Assembly: GCA_002256385.1 (NCBI GenBank)
Contig: NKJD01000028.1
Span: forward strand, 1 to 46,380
From: Flavobacterium sp. BFFFF2
Lineage (GTDB): Bacteria; Bacteroidota; Bacteroidia; Flavobacteriales; Flavobacteriaceae
Length of the DNA stretch: 46,380 nt
Direction: 5' to 3'
The notes beneath the pieces are model-generated. The model was given only the letters and a program-made list of their open reading frames with translations. It was not told where the DNA came from and did not search any database. Within the stretch, counting starts at the first letter, position 1, and each line of letters begins with the position of its first letter. Below, in pieces: positions 37,255 to 45,214 of the stretch. Position numbers and translations under genes: made by a program.

Positions 37255-38043
37255 ATGAAACCCTTTGACATTTACCATAAAAATATTTCTGTCGACTATG
37301 ACGACCAAGGGAAAGGCACTGCTTTGGTGCTGTTGCATGGCTTTTTAGAAAACAAGCAGCTTTGGAATACACTGGTTGCCGATTGGCAAACCAAATTTCG
37401 TGTCATTACCATTGATTTATTAGGACATGGCGAAACAGGCTGCCTTGGGTATGTGCACAGCATGGAAGACCAAGCAGATTTGGTACATACCGTGTTAACG
37501 GCCTTAAAAATCAAAAAAGCGGTGTTTGCAGGCCATTCCATGGGCGGCTACGTCGCGTTGGCCTTTGCCGAATTGTTTCCAAGCCAAGTAAAAGGCATTT
37601 TGCTCATTAATTCTACGTCAAGGGCCGATTCGGACGAACGCAAAAAGAACCGAGATCGGGCCATTTTGGCGGTCAAACAAAACTACAAGCAATTTATTCG
37701 CTTGTCCATTTCCAATTTATTTAGCGAAGAAAACCGTGAGCGGTTTGCTACAGCCATTGAAACCGTAAGGGAACAAGCCATGCAAACGCCATTACAAGGC
37801 GTGGTGGCTGCCCTTGAGGGCATGAAAATCCGCAAAGACCGCGAAGTATTATTGCATTTTGGGGCTTACCCAATTCATTTGGTTATTGGCGACCAAGACC
37901 CGGTGTTGCCCATTGAACAGGCTTTAGATCAATTGGACGGAACCACCCGCACTTTTAACCAATTACACGGCGGCCACATGTCGCCGATTGAAAACGAAGC
38001 CGCATTGCGCGACATTGTGTTGCAATTTATGAAGCAGGTGTAG
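37255..38043 (+). CDS. Alpha/beta-fold hydrolase
   Basis: The 262-residue protein has the oxyanion motif LLHGFLENKQLW, the nucleophile elbow GHS95MGGYV, the acid in VIGDQDPVL and the His in HGGHMSPIE. It resembles MenH/BioH-type esterases but no specific substrate is visible. It lies 6 bases downstream of the aminolipid synthase candidate, so it might act on a related lipid, which is inference only. Confidence 0.88.
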   Translation: MKPFDIYHKNISVDYDDQGKGTALVLLHGFLENKQLWNTLVADWQTKFRVITIDLLGHGETGCLGYVHSMEDQADLVHTVLTALKIKKAVFAGHSMGGYVALAFAELFPSQVKGILLINSTSRADSDERKKNRDRAILAVKQNYKQFIRLSISNLFSEENRERFATAIETVREQAMQTPLQGVVAALEGMKIRKDREVLLHFGAYPIHLVIGDQDPVLPIEQALDQLDGTTRTFNQLHGGHMSPIENEAALRDIVLQFMKQV

Positions 38044-38187
38044 GAAGGGTGGGGCAGGTGTTTTGTAATTATTTACGACTCATTATTAATCAGATAATAA
38101 AATAATTGGGCGTGTCTGCTAAAAAAATATTTTCCAAATAACTTTAAAAAATGCAACAAAACCGCCGCCATTGGTGGGAGTATTTAC

Positions 38188-38487
38188 TTATCTGACTGGG
38201 TATTTTTCCGGATTTTGTGAAGTGTGAAACACCGCGTTTATAAACACCGTTTTAGTGGCTTCATCAACAATAAAAAAGGTGATAAACGGAAATTTCTTAA
38301 AAGGTAGCAATCTATAATTGTTGTCGTGAAACTGGTAGAAAGGATTTGTTTGTAGTGCCTTATAGGTGTTTCTGAAATCTTTTAAAAAGTCAGAAGCGGC
38401 TTTTTTACCATATTCGTTAGTATAATATTCAATGGCATCATCCAAGTTTTGTGAAGCAATTGGCGAAACAAAAACCTTATAATTCAT
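38188..38487 (-). CDS. RelE/ParE-type toxin
   Basis: The 99-residue protein fits the RelE/ParE superfamily: MNYKVFVSPIASQNLDDAIEYY, then an internal AASDFLKDFRNTYKAL helix, and FPFITFFIVDEATKTVFINAVFHTSQNPEKY at the end (shortened). Such toxins cleave mRNA at the ribosome or inhibit gyrase. The start overlaps the antitoxin gene by 11 bp, so translation is coupled. Confidence 0.88.
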   Translation of the reverse strand: MNYKVFVSPIASQNLDDAIEYYTNEYGKKAASDFLKDFRNTYKALQTNPFYQFHDNNYRLLPFKKFPFITFFIVDEATKTVFINAVFHTSQNPEKYPVR

Positions 38488-38713
38488 GCTTGTTTTTTAA
38501 GTCAGCATAAATGAGTTCGGCAGGGGTATAATTGCTTTTGTCCGCATTAAGTTGGCTGTCTAAAATTTGTTGCTGCTCTGTCGTTAAAGCTTGAGATTTT
38601 GAAATTGATGAGGGTTCTACTAATGCATCAACATAGCCAATAACACGTTCCAAAACACTTTGAGGGGCGTTTTTAAGTTTTTTTGTTAGTAAATCTAAAG
38701 AAGCAGCATGCAT
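38477..38713 (-). CDS. Antitoxin partner of the RelE/ParE-type toxin
   Basis: The 78-residue protein is acidic to neutral, with an N-terminal helix (MHAASLDLLTKKLKNAPQSV) followed by ERVIGYVDALVE and a disordered-looking tail that would bind the toxin. The layout matches small DUF2281-type antitoxins. It is transcribed first, as usual for such modules. Confidence 0.78.
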   Translation of the reverse strand: MHAASLDLLTKKLKNAPQSVLERVIGYVDALVEPSSISKSQALTTEQQQILDSQLNADKSNYTPAELIYADLKNKHEL

Positions 38714-38745
38714 AATTTGACCATTTTGTTTTAAGAACCTTGATA

Positions 38746-38753
38746 CAAATTTA
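38746..38753 (-). promoter_or_regulatory. -7 promoter box of the toxin-antitoxin pair
   Basis: The minus strand reads TAAATTTG, about 33 bases before the antitoxin ATG. The region 38754-39000 beyond it shows no gene, only an AAAGTCGAAAGTC fragment near 38971. Confidence 0.5.
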
Positions 38754-39000
38754 TAATTATATCTCTAGAAACACGATATGTTTTTTCTTTACTTTTAAAA
38801 AAATGTGCCGTCTCAAAAACGTTTCATAGCATGCTGAAGATGAAAACTTAAACGAATTTGAAATATAAGCATTGAGTGGAAATTTCAAAATATTGGGTTC
38901 ATTAATGGATGTCCAAATTCACAAGCGTTTCACCCACTTCTCAGGCGAAAGGGCCGTGTGAAATACAACTAAAGTCGAAAGTCTTTGCTATATTTAGTCG

Positions 39001-39101
39001 ACTGATGCCTTGTTGACTTTGACTGATGCCTTGTTGACTTTGACTGATGCCTTGTTGACATTGACTGGTGTCTTGTTTACTTTGACTGGTGTCTTGTTGC
39101 C
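39001..39101. repeat. 21-bp minisatellite, about 5 units
   Basis: Units of the form ACTGATGCCTTGTTGACTTTG repeat with few changes. The period is a multiple of three, so frames stay open on the minus strand as heptapeptides like KVNKASV. The same family occurs at 40057-40245. Confidence 0.9.
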
Positions 39102-39105
39102 AATT

Positions 39106-39720
39106 CTATTCATCAGTCCTACTGGTTTCTGCCTCATGTATTTCTGTTGATTCACCATTTTGTTCATTTTCTTTGCTGGCCCAAAGAAAACGAACCAAAA
39201 GAAAGGGCCTTTTTGGCCCGCATAAAAGGTCATTTTTGCCTTCGGCAAAACCAGTTTAAGCTCTCTTTCATATTGTTTTTTAATGGTGAGCTTGAATCAC
39301 CTTTTCTATAATTGTGTTTGCTCCGCAAACTGGTTTTTTGTTGTGATTTCGCTTGGCCGAAAATCCCTTTTACTAAAAACTATTTTTCTAAATTTCAACT
39401 ATTCTATTCATAAGTAATACAGTCCCGGACTTCCACTGGAAGTCCTCCTCTATATATCATAGGCTTCAGGATTTTTGCCAGCTTGAAAAACCTATGACAT
39501 GAAGTGGTTTAAACTTTTTTGATTGCAGCGAAAAATGAGGATTTTTGTTCCAGATTTTAGCTTTTTTGCACTGCATAGCAGCGCTACGGAGTAATAAAAA
39601 GCTGAAATATGGGGCGAAAAGACCATTTTGCAGCCAATTGAAAAAAGTTTAAAGCACTTCAAAATATGCGGGCCGGCACTTGCGTGGCTTCGCAGAAGAG
39701 TAGACATTGATTGAATATTT
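39106..39720 (+). repeat. R2 mosaic repeat, long form, left copy
   Basis: Blocks in order: A (CTATTCAT...TTTGCTGGCCCAAAGAAAAC, hairpins GGGCC/GGCCC and TTTTGCC/GGCAAAA); C (AAGCTCTCTTTCATATTG and the hairpin AGTTTGCGGAGCAAAC region); D (palindrome GGACTTCCACTGGAAGTCC and CATAGG/CCTATG); a palindromic module at 39501-39660; and an end block ATGCGGGCCGGCAC to ACATTGATTGAA. The reverse-orientation counterpart is at 45688-46228. No credible gene; open frames beginning MPKAKMTF arise from block A. Confidence 0.8.
39501..39660. repeat. GAAGTG palindromic module P1 inside R2
   Basis: The 160-bp module begins GAAGTGGTTTAAACTTTTTT and ends with the complement of GAAGTGCTTTAAACTTTTTT (19 of 20 match). 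The arms remain imperfectly complementary inward. Near-identical modules occur within the MITE at 30833-31424. Confidence 0.85.
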
Positions 39721-39727
39721 TAGAATA

Positions 39728-40010
39728 CTATTCATAAGACCTACTGGTTTCTGTCTCATGTATTCCTGTTGATTCACCATTTTGTTCATTTTCTTTGCTG
39801 GCCCAAAGAAAACGAACCAAAAGAAAGGGCCTTTTTGGCCCGCATAAAAGGTCATTTTTGCCTTCGGCAAAACCAGTTTCGCTTGGCCGAAAATCCCTCC
39901 AAGGCTTCAGGATTTTTTGCGGCTAGCGAAACCTATGACTACATATGCGGGCCGGCACCTGCAATGCTTCGCAGAAGAGTAAACATTGATTGAAAATCCT
40001 ATTTTGTCAT
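39728..40010 (+). repeat. R2 mosaic repeat, short form, left copy
   Basis: It begins CTATTCATAAGACCTACTGG, contains block A, then a B block with CGCTTGGCCGAAAATCCCTC and CTTCAGGATTTTTTGCGGCT, then CCTATGACTACATATGCGGG and the end ACATTGATTGAAAAT. Blocks C, D and the GAAGTG module are absent. It follows the long copy after 7 bases. Confidence 0.8.
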
Positions 40011-40056
40011 TTCGACGAGGGAGAAACGTAAGTTCAGCGAAGCTAAATCTCATCAT

Positions 40057-40245
40057 CTAGGGGGCTTAGCGCATTTGACTGATGCCTTGTTGACATTGAA
40101 AGGTGTCTTGTTGACATTGAAAGGTGTCTTGTTGACATTGAAAGGTGTCTTGTTGCTTTTGAAAGGAGTCTTGTTGACTTTGAAAGGAGTCTTAATGCTT
40201 TTAACAGGAGGCTTAACGCTTTTGACGGGAACTTTATGGAACCTG
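40057..40245. repeat. 21-bp minisatellite, about 9 units
   Basis: Units like AAAGGTGTCTTGTTGACATTG are tandem, with central copies nearly identical and outer copies degraded. All frames tend to stay open (for example TPFNVNK heptads on the minus strand), so these open frames are not evidence of genes. 40246-40406 contains only short hairpins (for example ACGCCATT/AATGGCGT around 40331-40360). Confidence 0.88.
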
Positions 40246-40406
40246 CCCATATTTTGTGTAAACCCAAAACCCGCCCTTGCATGCCTCCCATAGGATTACA
40301 GCAATCCTTAGCGCAAGGGTTTCCCATTAAAACGCCATTTTGCTTTTAATTAATGGCGTGGCTTCTTAAATTTTTTAAGTAAATACTTTATAAGATGGTT
40401 TTTATT

Positions 40407-40414
40407 TATATTTG
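40407..40414 (+). promoter_or_regulatory. Candidate -7 box upstream of the ABC-3C operon
   Basis: TATATTTG matches TAnnTTTG about 108 bases before the first gene. No -33 element is evident. Confidence 0.35.
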
Positions 40415-40465
40415 GGGAAGGTTTGCGACTGAGGTATTGTTATTTACAGTTGCGGATATTTACTT

Positions 40466-40480
40466 GTTATGGGCAAGGCT
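40466..40480 (+). repeat. Left boundary box GTTATGGGC of the ABC-3C unit
   Basis: TGTTATGGGC-AA-GGCT here is matched in inverted orientation by AGCC-CA-GCCCATAACA just after the operon (43995-44009). Only the two central bases differ. The spacing of the boxes equals one cassette-like unit of about 3.5 kb. Confidence 0.6.
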
Positions 40481-40521
40481 AAAACACGACACATAAATAA
40501 TAGCATAAAGACTGATTAAAA

Positions 40522-41610
40522 TTGAAAGACGAAGAATTAATAGAACCAAAGGAGCCACAGTCAATTGGATTGTTATCGAATTCTGATGTCGTTTTGGGTG
40601 TCCCTGTGCCTCCTATTGACAGACTTAAAATCGTATCTGCTGAAGATTTTGAAGATATAATTCGAGAATGGATTACTGGATACTGTAAATCTAAATACTC
40701 AAAAGTTAGAAAACCTGCAGGAGCTGGCGACAAAGGAAGAGACGTTATTGCTTTTGTTGATGATAAGGGTGAATGGGATAATTATCAATGTAAACACTAC
40801 GACCATCCTCTATTTCCAGGTGACATTTGGCTTGAACTTGGAAAACTTTGTTATTATACATACCATAAACATTACACGCTGCCAACTAAATATTACTTTG
40901 TTTCACCGCAAGGTGTTGGTAATTCATTAGGCGATTTACTTGATGACCCTGCCAAATTAAAAAAAGGATTATTTGAAGAATGGGACACCAAATGTAAAAC
41001 CAAAATAACAAGTACAGAAACAGTTGATTTAACACAAGAACTAAAAACCTATATAGAGTCAATTGATTTTTCAATTTTTAATTCTCTAGATCCTCAAGAA
41101 TTAATCGAACAACATAAACAAACAAGGTATTATGCTGCAAGATTTGGCGGTGGTCTACAACGTAGGTTAAAACCATCAATACCAAATTTTGATGATAAGG
41201 AATACTCCTTAAGATTCATTGAACAACTATTTGAGGCATACTCTGACCACATTAAAGTTTCAATAGAAAAGTTTGAAGACCTAAAGAATTATAATGAATA
41301 CTTTGAACATTTCAATAGAAATAGAAATTGCTTCTATTGGGCAGAAGCATTAAACCAGTTTAGTCGAGATCACTTGCCTCCTGAAAACACTTGTTTTGAA
41401 GACTTAAAAGAAGAGGTTTTTCAAGGTGTCATTGATACTTGTAATAGCCAACACAAAAGTGGATATGAAAATGTTTTAAAGACTACAAATGAAGCAACAA
41501 AACTGAATCTTATTGGAAATGCTCTACTTGAAAAAGCTCAAGTTCAGGACAAGATTGGAATTTGTCACCATCTAGCTAATGAAAATAAATTAAATTGGAT
41601 AAAGAAATGA
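40522..41610 (+). CDS. ABC-3C effector: restriction-endonuclease domain plus ABC-3C C-terminal domain
   Basis: The 362-residue protein has an N-terminal Mrr-like PD-(D/E)xK nuclease domain (about residues 35-130): FEDIIREW, AGAGDKGRD74VIAF and YQ89CK91 supply the expected Glu, Asp and Q-x-K. The remainder (about 190-355, LIEQHKQTRYYAARFGGGLQRR onward, shortened) fits the C-terminal domain shared by effectors of three-component ABC systems. The family idea is that the ATPase complex senses an invader and releases the nuclease on DNA. The start is TTG 40522, right after an in-frame TGA; no ATG exists before the conserved region. It overlaps the next gene as ATGA. Confidence 0.82.
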   Translation: MKDEELIEPKEPQSIGLLSNSDVVLGVPVPPIDRLKIVSAEDFEDIIREWITGYCKSKYSKVRKPAGAGDKGRDVIAFVDDKGEWDNYQCKHYDHPLFPGDIWLELGKLCYYTYHKHYTLPTKYYFVSPQGVGNSLGDLLDDPAKLKKGLFEEWDTKCKTKITSTETVDLTQELKTYIESIDFSIFNSLDPQELIEQHKQTRYYAARFGGGLQRRLKPSIPNFDDKEYSLRFIEQLFEAYSDHIKVSIEKFEDLKNYNEYFEHFNRNRNCFYWAEALNQFSRDHLPPENTCFEDLKEEVFQGVIDTCNSQHKSGYENVLKTTNEATKLNLIGNALLEKAQVQDKIGICHHLANENKLNWIKK

Positions 41611-42116
41611 ATCCTTTCGAAGAAAGAAATACAACAGTTTTCAATTCACCGCTTGAAGTCGGACTAAGAGTGCTATACATTTTGAATGAATTATATCCAA
41701 AGGGTTGCGATTTACAAAGACTTGTTTACTACGATTATATCTTAGTTCATTCTAGTGATGTGCCAAATGGCCCGCAAAGTATACACCCAAGTATCCCACA
41801 CAGAACGTCTGAAATTTTAATAAAGAGAGAGCTTGTAAAAAAGGGACTAACTTTAATGAACAGTAAGCAATTAATAAAATCAATGTTTGATAAGACTGGT
41901 ATTCTTTACTCTGCAACGGAACTAACCAAACCGTTTTTAGAATATAATAATTCAGAATACGCTAATAATTTAATAAGTGTTTCTAAGTGGCTTGTTAATA
42001 AATTCGAAACGTATAGTGACGAAAAATTATCACTGTTTATTAAAAATAATATGGATGTGTGGGGTGGAGAGTTTTCAAAAGAATCACTTTTAAGAGGAAC
42101 AAATAATGAGCAATAA
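41607..42116 (+). CDS. ABC-3C middle component
   Basis: The 169-residue protein starts at the ATG that overlaps the effector stop (MNPFEERNTTVFNSPLEVGL). FNSPLEVGLRVLYILNELYP, then LQRLVYYDYILVHS and PHRTSEILIKRELVKKGL suggest a winged-helix-like fold. These are the features of the middle component that bridges effector and ATPase. Its end overlaps the ATPase gene by 11 bp. Precise sub-family is not assignable by eye. Confidence 0.8.
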   Translation: MNPFEERNTTVFNSPLEVGLRVLYILNELYPKGCDLQRLVYYDYILVHSSDVPNGPQSIHPSIPHRTSEILIKRELVKKGLTLMNSKQLIKSMFDKTGILYSATELTKPFLEYNNSEYANNLISVSKWLVNKFETYSDEKLSLFIKNNMDVWGGEFSKESLLRGTNNEQ

Positions 42117-43968
42117 TTTCGGTTTTTATATTACCAAACTTCACGTAACTGGTCTAAATAGCAAGACCGCTAAGCTGGAATTTAGTAAAGGTTTTAATGT
42201 AATTTCTGGCTTATCAGACACCGGTAAATCTTATATTTTTGCTTGCATTAATTTTATGCTTGGAGGCGGGGACTCTCCAAAAGAAATACCTGAAAGTATA
42301 GGCTATAGTGATGTATTTCTTGAAATAAAAACCTTTTCAAATAAAACATATACTCTTAATAGAAAGTTAATTGGCGGTAATTTTAAATTGAAAGAAATTG
42401 AGATTGAGAAATTTCTAACCCAAGGCGTTGCAAGAGATTTGAAAAGCCAACACTCAAGTAGTAATGACGACAATATTTCTAGTTTCCTTTTAACATTAAG
42501 TGGATTTGGGGAGACTTTTGTTCGGAAAGATAAAAACAACGCAAAAAGAGAACTTAGTTTCCGAGACATAGCGAAACTTACGTTGATTGACGAGGAACGA
42601 ATTATTACTGAAAAATCCCCTGTATACTCTGGGCAATACACAGAGCAAACTCAAGAACAATCTGTTCTTGAAATATTACTTACTGGAAAAGATGCAAAGG
42701 ATTTAGAACAAGTTGAGGATGTAAAAGTCTATGCGGGTAGAATAAAAGGTAAAATCGAATTCGCAGATACGCTAATCAAGGAGCTATCTGAAAAACTAAA
42801 ACTTATTGAACAAGAAAACCCCGTTGAAAAGCAATTGCAATTGCAAAAAAGACTTGATGAACTTACAATGGTTTTAGCTGACTCTAGTAGTCAATTGGAG
42901 AAGTTAGGAAATGAAAAACAATTACTGTATAATGAGATAAATTCAATCGAATCAAAAGGACTTTTGCAAGAAGAGTTATCAAATCGATTTTCACTCTTAA
43001 AAGAGCATTATATAAGCGACATAAAAAGGTTAGAATTCATTACTGAAGGTGAAGAGTATTTTTCACAACTCACAGCTATAAAATGCCCTTTGTGTGGTGG
43101 CGATATGGATAAGGAACATTATGACTGTATAATTGAAGAAGGTGAAAAATCATCGAGTGTTATGTATTCAATTGAAGTGGAACTTGACAAAATTCGCATT
43201 AAGCTAAATGACTTACAAAGCACTTTAGAACAATTAAATATTGATAAGCAAGAAAGGGAATCAAATCTTATTATCTTAAGAAGACAATTTGAAATTGTCA
43301 AGATTGAAATACAAGAAAAAATAGAACCAATTAAATCTGCTACAAAAAAGGAAATTGATAGTTTGATAACAGAATTGTCTTTAATCAATGAAAAAGATGT
43401 TCTTAAACAACAGCTTGACAACTATTTTGTACAAAAAAATCAACTAGAAAAAGAACTGGCGATAAAACCAAAATTTGGAGAACCAACATACGGAATAAAA
43501 TATACAGTTTTTAAAGAGTTTTGTAATTCAGTTGAAAACATTCTAAGAAAGTGGAAGTACCCTAATATTTCAACTGTGAATTTCGATGACTCTTATAAGA
43601 CTTTTGATCTAGTGCTTAATGATAAGAACCGCAAAGCACACGGCAAGGGTATGAGAGCAATTACATATACTTCGTTTATATTAGGTTTAATGGACTATTG
43701 TATTGATAAAGACCTGCCTCATTCGAGAACAATTATTTTAGATTCACCATTGACTACCTATCAAGGTAAAGAGTCAAAAGTTAAGTCAGTTGAAATAGCA
43801 AAAGATATGGAAGACGCCTTTTTTATTGATCTTTCAGCGGTCGACAGTAACAGGCAAATAATTATGTTGGATAACAAGGATCCGAATGATGAGATAAAAT
43901 CAAAAATTAACTACATTCACTTTACGGGAGACAAATCGAATGGAAGGCAAGGTTTTTTTCCAATTTAG
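42106..43968 (+). CDS. ABC-3C ATPase, Rad50/SMC-like with CxxC motif in the coiled coil
   Basis: The 620-residue protein has a Walker A G35LSDTGKS42 near the N-terminus, long coiled coils (about 200-325 and 345-460) and a C-terminal lobe with a Walker B-like IILD546SPL. The canonical signature is replaced by HGKGMRAI (512-519). At the coil apex lies C327PLC330 with H338 and C341 nearby, recalling the Rad50 zinc hook. This DUF3732-like ATPase would drive or gate the nuclease partner. It is the last gene of the tightly overlapping operon. Codon use and base composition look more AT-rich than the core genes, in line with transfer. Confidence 0.85.
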   Translation: MSNNFGFYITKLHVTGLNSKTAKLEFSKGFNVISGLSDTGKSYIFACINFMLGGGDSPKEIPESIGYSDVFLEIKTFSNKTYTLNRKLIGGNFKLKEIEIEKFLTQGVARDLKSQHSSSNDDNISSFLLTLSGFGETFVRKDKNNAKRELSFRDIAKLTLIDEERIITEKSPVYSGQYTEQTQEQSVLEILLTGKDAKDLEQVEDVKVYAGRIKGKIEFADTLIKELSEKLKLIEQENPVEKQLQLQKRLDELTMVLADSSSQLEKLGNEKQLLYNEINSIESKGLLQEELSNRFSLLKEHYISDIKRLEFITEGEEYFSQLTAIKCPLCGGDMDKEHYDCIIEEGEKSSSVMYSIEVELDKIRIKLNDLQSTLEQLNIDKQERESNLIILRRQFEIVKIEIQEKIEPIKSATKKEIDSLITELSLINEKDVLKQQLDNYFVQKNQLEKELAIKPKFGEPTYGIKYTVFKEFCNSVENILRKWKYPNISTVNFDDSYKTFDLVLNDKNRKAHGKGMRAITYTSFILGLMDYCIDKDLPHSRTIILDSPLTTYQGKESKVKSVEIAKDMEDAFFIDLSAVDSNRQIIMLDNKDPNDEIKSKINYIHFTGDKSNGRQGFFPI

Positions 43969-43999
43969 TATTTTGACAAATCGAATTAATAAAAGCCCA

Positions 44000-44141
44000 G
44001 CCCATAACAGCACCTACAAGAAATTGGCGGTTCAGTGGTTAAGTGAAGCTTAGTGCTTCGTATCAAGTTCAGTGCTGGCAGACAGTTTAGTGCTTCGAAA
44101 TCCCCATCTTCGCCAAGCGCCAAACCGTCAGCGTAAATGTC
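44000..44141. repeat. attC-like palindromic region after the ABC-3C operon
   Basis: It begins GCCCATAAC (44000-44008), the complement of the GTTATGGGC box at 40466. Inside, TTGGCG (44024-44029) can pair with CGCCAA (44111-44116 or 44118-44123). The end GCGTAAATGTC is a poor partner for the first box. Four copies of a GTTNAGTG-like motif lie between. Length and order resemble integron attC sites, but the last box is degenerate and no integrase gene is present, so the call is tentative. Confidence 0.4.
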
Positions 44142-44170
44142 TTTTAAAATCCAGCAAAAAAGAATATTTG

Positions 44171-44527
44171 TTAAGCACTGTGCAGAAATACGTCGGCGGG
44201 AAGATTAAAATAGTTTTTCAGTTTTTGAGCCATTTTCAACGTGATTTCTCTTTTTCCGGAAAGAATTGCAGAAACGTGACCTTTACTTCCAATGATTGGC
44301 TCTAGATCTTTTGCCTTCAATCCCATTTCCTGCATTTTATATTTTATGACTTCCAACGCATCAAGTTCCGGAAGTTGATAATGTTTTTCATCATAATCTT
44401 TGACTAACACGATTAATAAATCTAACTCATCATTTTCTGGAGAGTTTGGTGGAGCGTGAAATATTTCCATCATTCGCATGGAAGCTTTATTATAATCTTC
44501 TTCCGTTTTTAATACTTTCCAGTTCAT
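44171..44527 (-). CDS. higA: HigA-type antitoxin with helix-turn-helix domain
   Basis: The 118-residue protein has an N-terminal acidic part (FHAPPNSPENDELDLLIVLV) typical of the HigA group that pairs with HigB. A C-terminal HTH follows, KAKDLEPIIGSKGHVSAILS and then GKREITLKMAQKL. It neutralises the toxin and should repress its own operon. It lies 2 bases after higB, with toxin first, the usual hig order. Confidence 0.93.
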   Translation of the reverse strand: MNWKVLKTEEDYNKASMRMMEIFHAPPNSPENDELDLLIVLVKDYDEKHYQLPELDALEVIKYKMQEMGLKAKDLEPIIGSKGHVSAILSGKREITLKMAQKLKNYFNLPADVFLHSA

Positions 44528-44529
44528 AA

Positions 44530-44859
44530 TTATAATTTTTTATCTGTTAGGATTGTTGTGTCAAAAGCAATTGTTTCGACATGTATCTTGTCATATTCTT
44601 TGTGAGTTCCAAACCAAATTACATAACAAGCAGTTTGGAGAAAATTGATTGAAACTACTAATCTAAAATCATTTCCTTTAATATTAAACACCACTCTATT
44701 ATTGTTTACGATACTTGCGTTTCCATAAACTTTTTTGAGTTCATTGAAATTTTTAACATCGAGTTTGGAAAATTCATTATACCAAATCAATAATTGCGTT
44801 TCGGCAATTGGATATTTCTTGATATAATATAAAATCGTTTTCTTTACAAGGATTTTCAT
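44530..44859 (-). CDS. higB: HigB-type mRNA interferase toxin
   Basis: The 109-residue protein fits the HigB family, which is ribosome-dependent mRNA cleavage: MKILVKKTILYYIKKYPIAE, then VYGNASIVNNNRVVFNIKGN and ACYVIWFGTHKEYDKIHVETI near the end (shortened). It is the first gene of a two-gene operon with a strong promoter immediately upstream. Confidence 0.93.
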   Translation of the reverse strand: MKILVKKTILYYIKKYPIAETQLLIWYNEFSKLDVKNFNELKKVYGNASIVNNNRVVFNIKGNDFRLVVSINFLQTACYVIWFGTHKEYDKIHVETIAFDTTILTDKKL

Positions 44860-44863
44860 ACTG

Positions 44864-44895
44864 CAAACATAATAGAAAAGTTTTCAATTTGCAAA
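44864..44895 (-). promoter_or_regulatory. higBA promoter, leaderless geometry
   Basis: The minus strand reads TTTG (44895-44892), 20 bases, then TATGTTTG (44871-44864). The -7 box ends 4 bases before the higB ATG at 44859. Confidence 0.7.
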
Positions 44896-44926
44896 CAAAT
44901 ATTATATTAATCAATGACACTTCCAC

Positions 44927-44944
44927 CAACAGCCATAGCTGTTG
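44927..44944. other. Perfect 7-bp hairpin near higBA
   Basis: CAACAGC (44927-44933) and GCTGTTG (44938-44944) form a hairpin around CATA. It could be a remnant of a boundary box. The rest of 44945-45214 has no gene, only a short CCTCG/CGAGG hairpin near 44996-45020 followed by TTCTTTTTT. Confidence 0.35.
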
Positions 44945-45214
44945 CGCATCCCCTATCAAAAAACAGCATTTAAAAATAAGTTTAAATACTCGCCTCGTTG
45001 AAGCCCATTTAAGCGAGGTTCTTTTTTGCATTAAAGTGGTGGTGTTTAAAAAATGAACTGCTTAAAAACAAGCTTTCAAGTTGTAGTCACCCGTTTTTAG
45101 CCTTGTTTGTATCTTCCCTATCATTGAGGCTACAATACCGGCTTTTGCTTATGGTTTTCAAGTAGTTACTTGCAGGTACTTCCTTCTCCTTCGTCGGAGT
45201 GAAAAAGTAAAATT

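Noticed and set aside
38994..39248. Open frames beginning MPKAKMTF (also at 39649, 45427 and 46092)
   Set aside because: All come from block A of the R2 repeat. They are joined to different downstream sequence each time, and none has a promoter box close by. I treat them as repeat sequence.
39001..40245. CRISPR array
   Set aside because: Units are directly adjacent with no spacers and no cas genes are present.
40043..40327. Heptad-repeat proteins in several frames over the minisatellite
   Set aside because: A 21-bp period without stops opens every frame; this is not evidence of coding.
44072..44305. 77-residue open frame on the plus strand opposite higA
   Set aside because: It is antisense to higA and within the attC-like region, with no supporting signal.
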